A stretch of 64,000 nucleotides of DNA from Cryomorphaceae bacterium 1068. GTDB taxonomy: Bacteria; Bacteroidota; Bacteroidia; Flavobacteriales_D; Cryomorphaceae. The position numbers were made by a program, and so were the translations under genes. The notes under the pieces are model-generated. The model was given only the letters and a program-made list of their open reading frames with translations, was not told the DNA's origin and did no database searches. The stretch is taken from NCBI GenBank assembly GCA_027214385.1, contig JAPVXR010000003.1, positions 124,001-188,000 on the forward strand, in the 5' to 3' direction. Of the stretch, positions 63,201 through 64,000 are shown piece after piece (the stretch's first letter is position 1; each line of letters opens with the position of its first letter).

Positions 63201-64000
63201 ATGTACAAATCTATTCTTCGAAAGACTCTTTTTAAACTGAGTGCCGAGCAGGCGCACAATTTTTCATTCGGATTTCTGAAAGTCATCTTTCAATTGCCGA
63301 TGGTGAAAAGCCTGTTTTACGGGGCTTTCAATGTCAATCACCCATCGCTGGAGCGCGAAGTGTTCGGAATTAAATTCAAAAACCCTGTGGGGCTGGCAGC
63401 TGGTTTCGACAAGAATGCCAAGCTCTTCAATGAGTTTTCTTTCATGGGATTCGGTTTTGTGGAAATCGGTACGGTTACCCCAAAACCTCAGGCAGGAAAT
63501 CCAAAACCAAGGCTCTTCCGATTGCCGGAAGATCAAGGATTGATCAATCGAATGGGCTTCAACAATGATGGGGTAAAAAAGATTGTCCGTCGACTTAAAA
63601 CCCGCTACAGCACTGTGATCATTGGCGGTAATATAGGGAAGAACAAAGTCACTCCAAACGAAAATGCTTTAGACGATTACCTGTTCCTCCTCAATGAATT
63701 GTATGATGTGGTAGATTACTTTACGGTAAATGTCTCCTCACCAAATACGCCTGGCTTGAGGGAGCTCCAAGAAAAGGAGCCACTCACCAAGCTTTTAAGA
63801 GCGCTCAAAGAAGAAGCTGCTGCAAAGCCTGTCAATAAGCCCATCTTGCTCAAGATTGCTCCCGATCTTACCGATTCGCAACTCGACGATATTGTTGAGA
63901 TTGTATCCGAAACCAAAGTAGATGGAATCATCGCTACCAACACAACTATCGACCGATCTGGATTGAAAACATCCGAAATGGAAGTAGAAGAAATCGGAGC
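63201..64000 (+). CDS. pyrD: Dihydroorotate dehydrogenase (quinone), class 2, 3' truncated by window end
   Basis: Oxidises dihydroorotate to orotate in pyrimidine synthesis and passes electrons to quinone at the inner membrane. 266 codons are visible and the gene runs past the right edge. The N-terminal helical extension ([22 protein letters not shown]) is the membrane-associating part that defines class 2. [12 protein letters not shown] and [26 protein letters not shown] are FMN and signature motifs. [10 protein letters not shown], and the catalytic Ser of [14 protein letters not shown], are present. The promoter suggests a leaderless or very short-leader mRNA. Confidence 0.96.
   Translation, partial: MYKSILRKTLFKLSAEQAHNFSFGFLKVIFQLPMVKSLFYGAFNVNHPSLEREVFGIKFKNPVGLAAGFDKNAKLFNEFSFMGFGFVEIGTVTPKPQAGNPKPRLFRLPEDQGLINRMGFNNDGVKKIVRRLKTRYSTVIIGGNIGKNKVTPNENALDDYLFLLNELYDVVDYFTVNVSSPNTPGLRELQEKEPLTKLLRALKEEAAAKPVNKPILLKIAPDLTDSQLDDIVEIVSETKVDGIIATNTTIDRSGLKTSEMEVEEIG

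Noticed and set aside
1-64000. tRNA, rRNA, tmRNA, insertion sequence, prophage or integrase genes
   Set aside because: Looked for by eye on both strands; no cloverleaf, rRNA core or transposase motif was seen.

Overview
This window looks like chromosomal DNA of a marine-type Bacteroidota, most likely a Flavobacteriales member of the Cryomorphaceae/Schleiferiaceae kind. The evidence is: five proteins with type IX secretion (T9SS) sorting domains (two type B, three type A), a PorP/SprF family protein, promoters with the Bacteroidota -7 element TAnnTTTG, DUF4252 and DUF349 proteins, and very large secreted TPR proteins. I see no rRNA, tRNA, CRISPR array, insertion sequence or phage gene. The two edge genes are cut: a serine hydrolase on the left and pyrD on the right.

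Layout. 1-4 kb: serine hydrolase end, peroxiredoxin, a bidirectional terminator, a two-repeat lipoprotein and an unknown exported protein. 4-16.5 kb: prmA, coupled to a 1480-residue exported protein of unknown function, then a 2361-residue protein whose N-terminus resembles the T9SS protein PorE (TPR, PD40 propeller, CRD) but which ends in SPOR-like modules. 16.5-20 kb: clpS, an M48 lipoprotein protease, a NrtR-like regulator and a PiT phosphate transporter. 20-29 kb: a minus-strand block with a BamE-like lipoprotein, a DUF349 protein, a PAS/PP2C phosphatase, an enoyl-CoA hydratase, paaZ and an alpha/beta hydrolase-OsmC fusion. 29-41 kb: penicillin acylase family protein, T9SS type B protein, FAD oxidoreductase, and an 1814-residue protein built from about 21 TPR-like half-repeats, followed by a small cold-shock-like gene. 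41-51 kb: TlpA-like protein, prfC, T9SS sugar dehydrogenase, and a Cys-rich PKD type B protein paired with PorP/SprF.

51-56 kb holds the best candidate for an undescribed system. Seven same-strand genes, six of them overlapping head to tail, encode an ECF sigma factor, a membrane anti-sigma protein, three DUF4252 proteins and an ABC transporter. The three DUF4252 proteins appear routed to different places: T9SS/cell surface, periplasm and lipoprotein. A GTAAC-N16-CGTC sequence, of the general ECF promoter form, lies just upstream of the first gene and suggests autoregulation.

56-64 kb: DUF2452 gene pair, an XRE regulator-HAD phosphatase-CrtA-like cassette behind an AT-rich region with palindromes, extracytoplasmic msrB, a T9SS propeller protein coupled to a J-domain-like protein, smpB, superoxide dismutase and pyrD.

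General regulation. Ten perfect TAnnTTTG boxes lie in short intergenic gaps. In four cases the box ends 18-19 bases before the start codon, and for smpB and pyrD only 4-5 bases before it, which suggests very short or absent leaders. Several of the largest exported proteins can only start at TTG.
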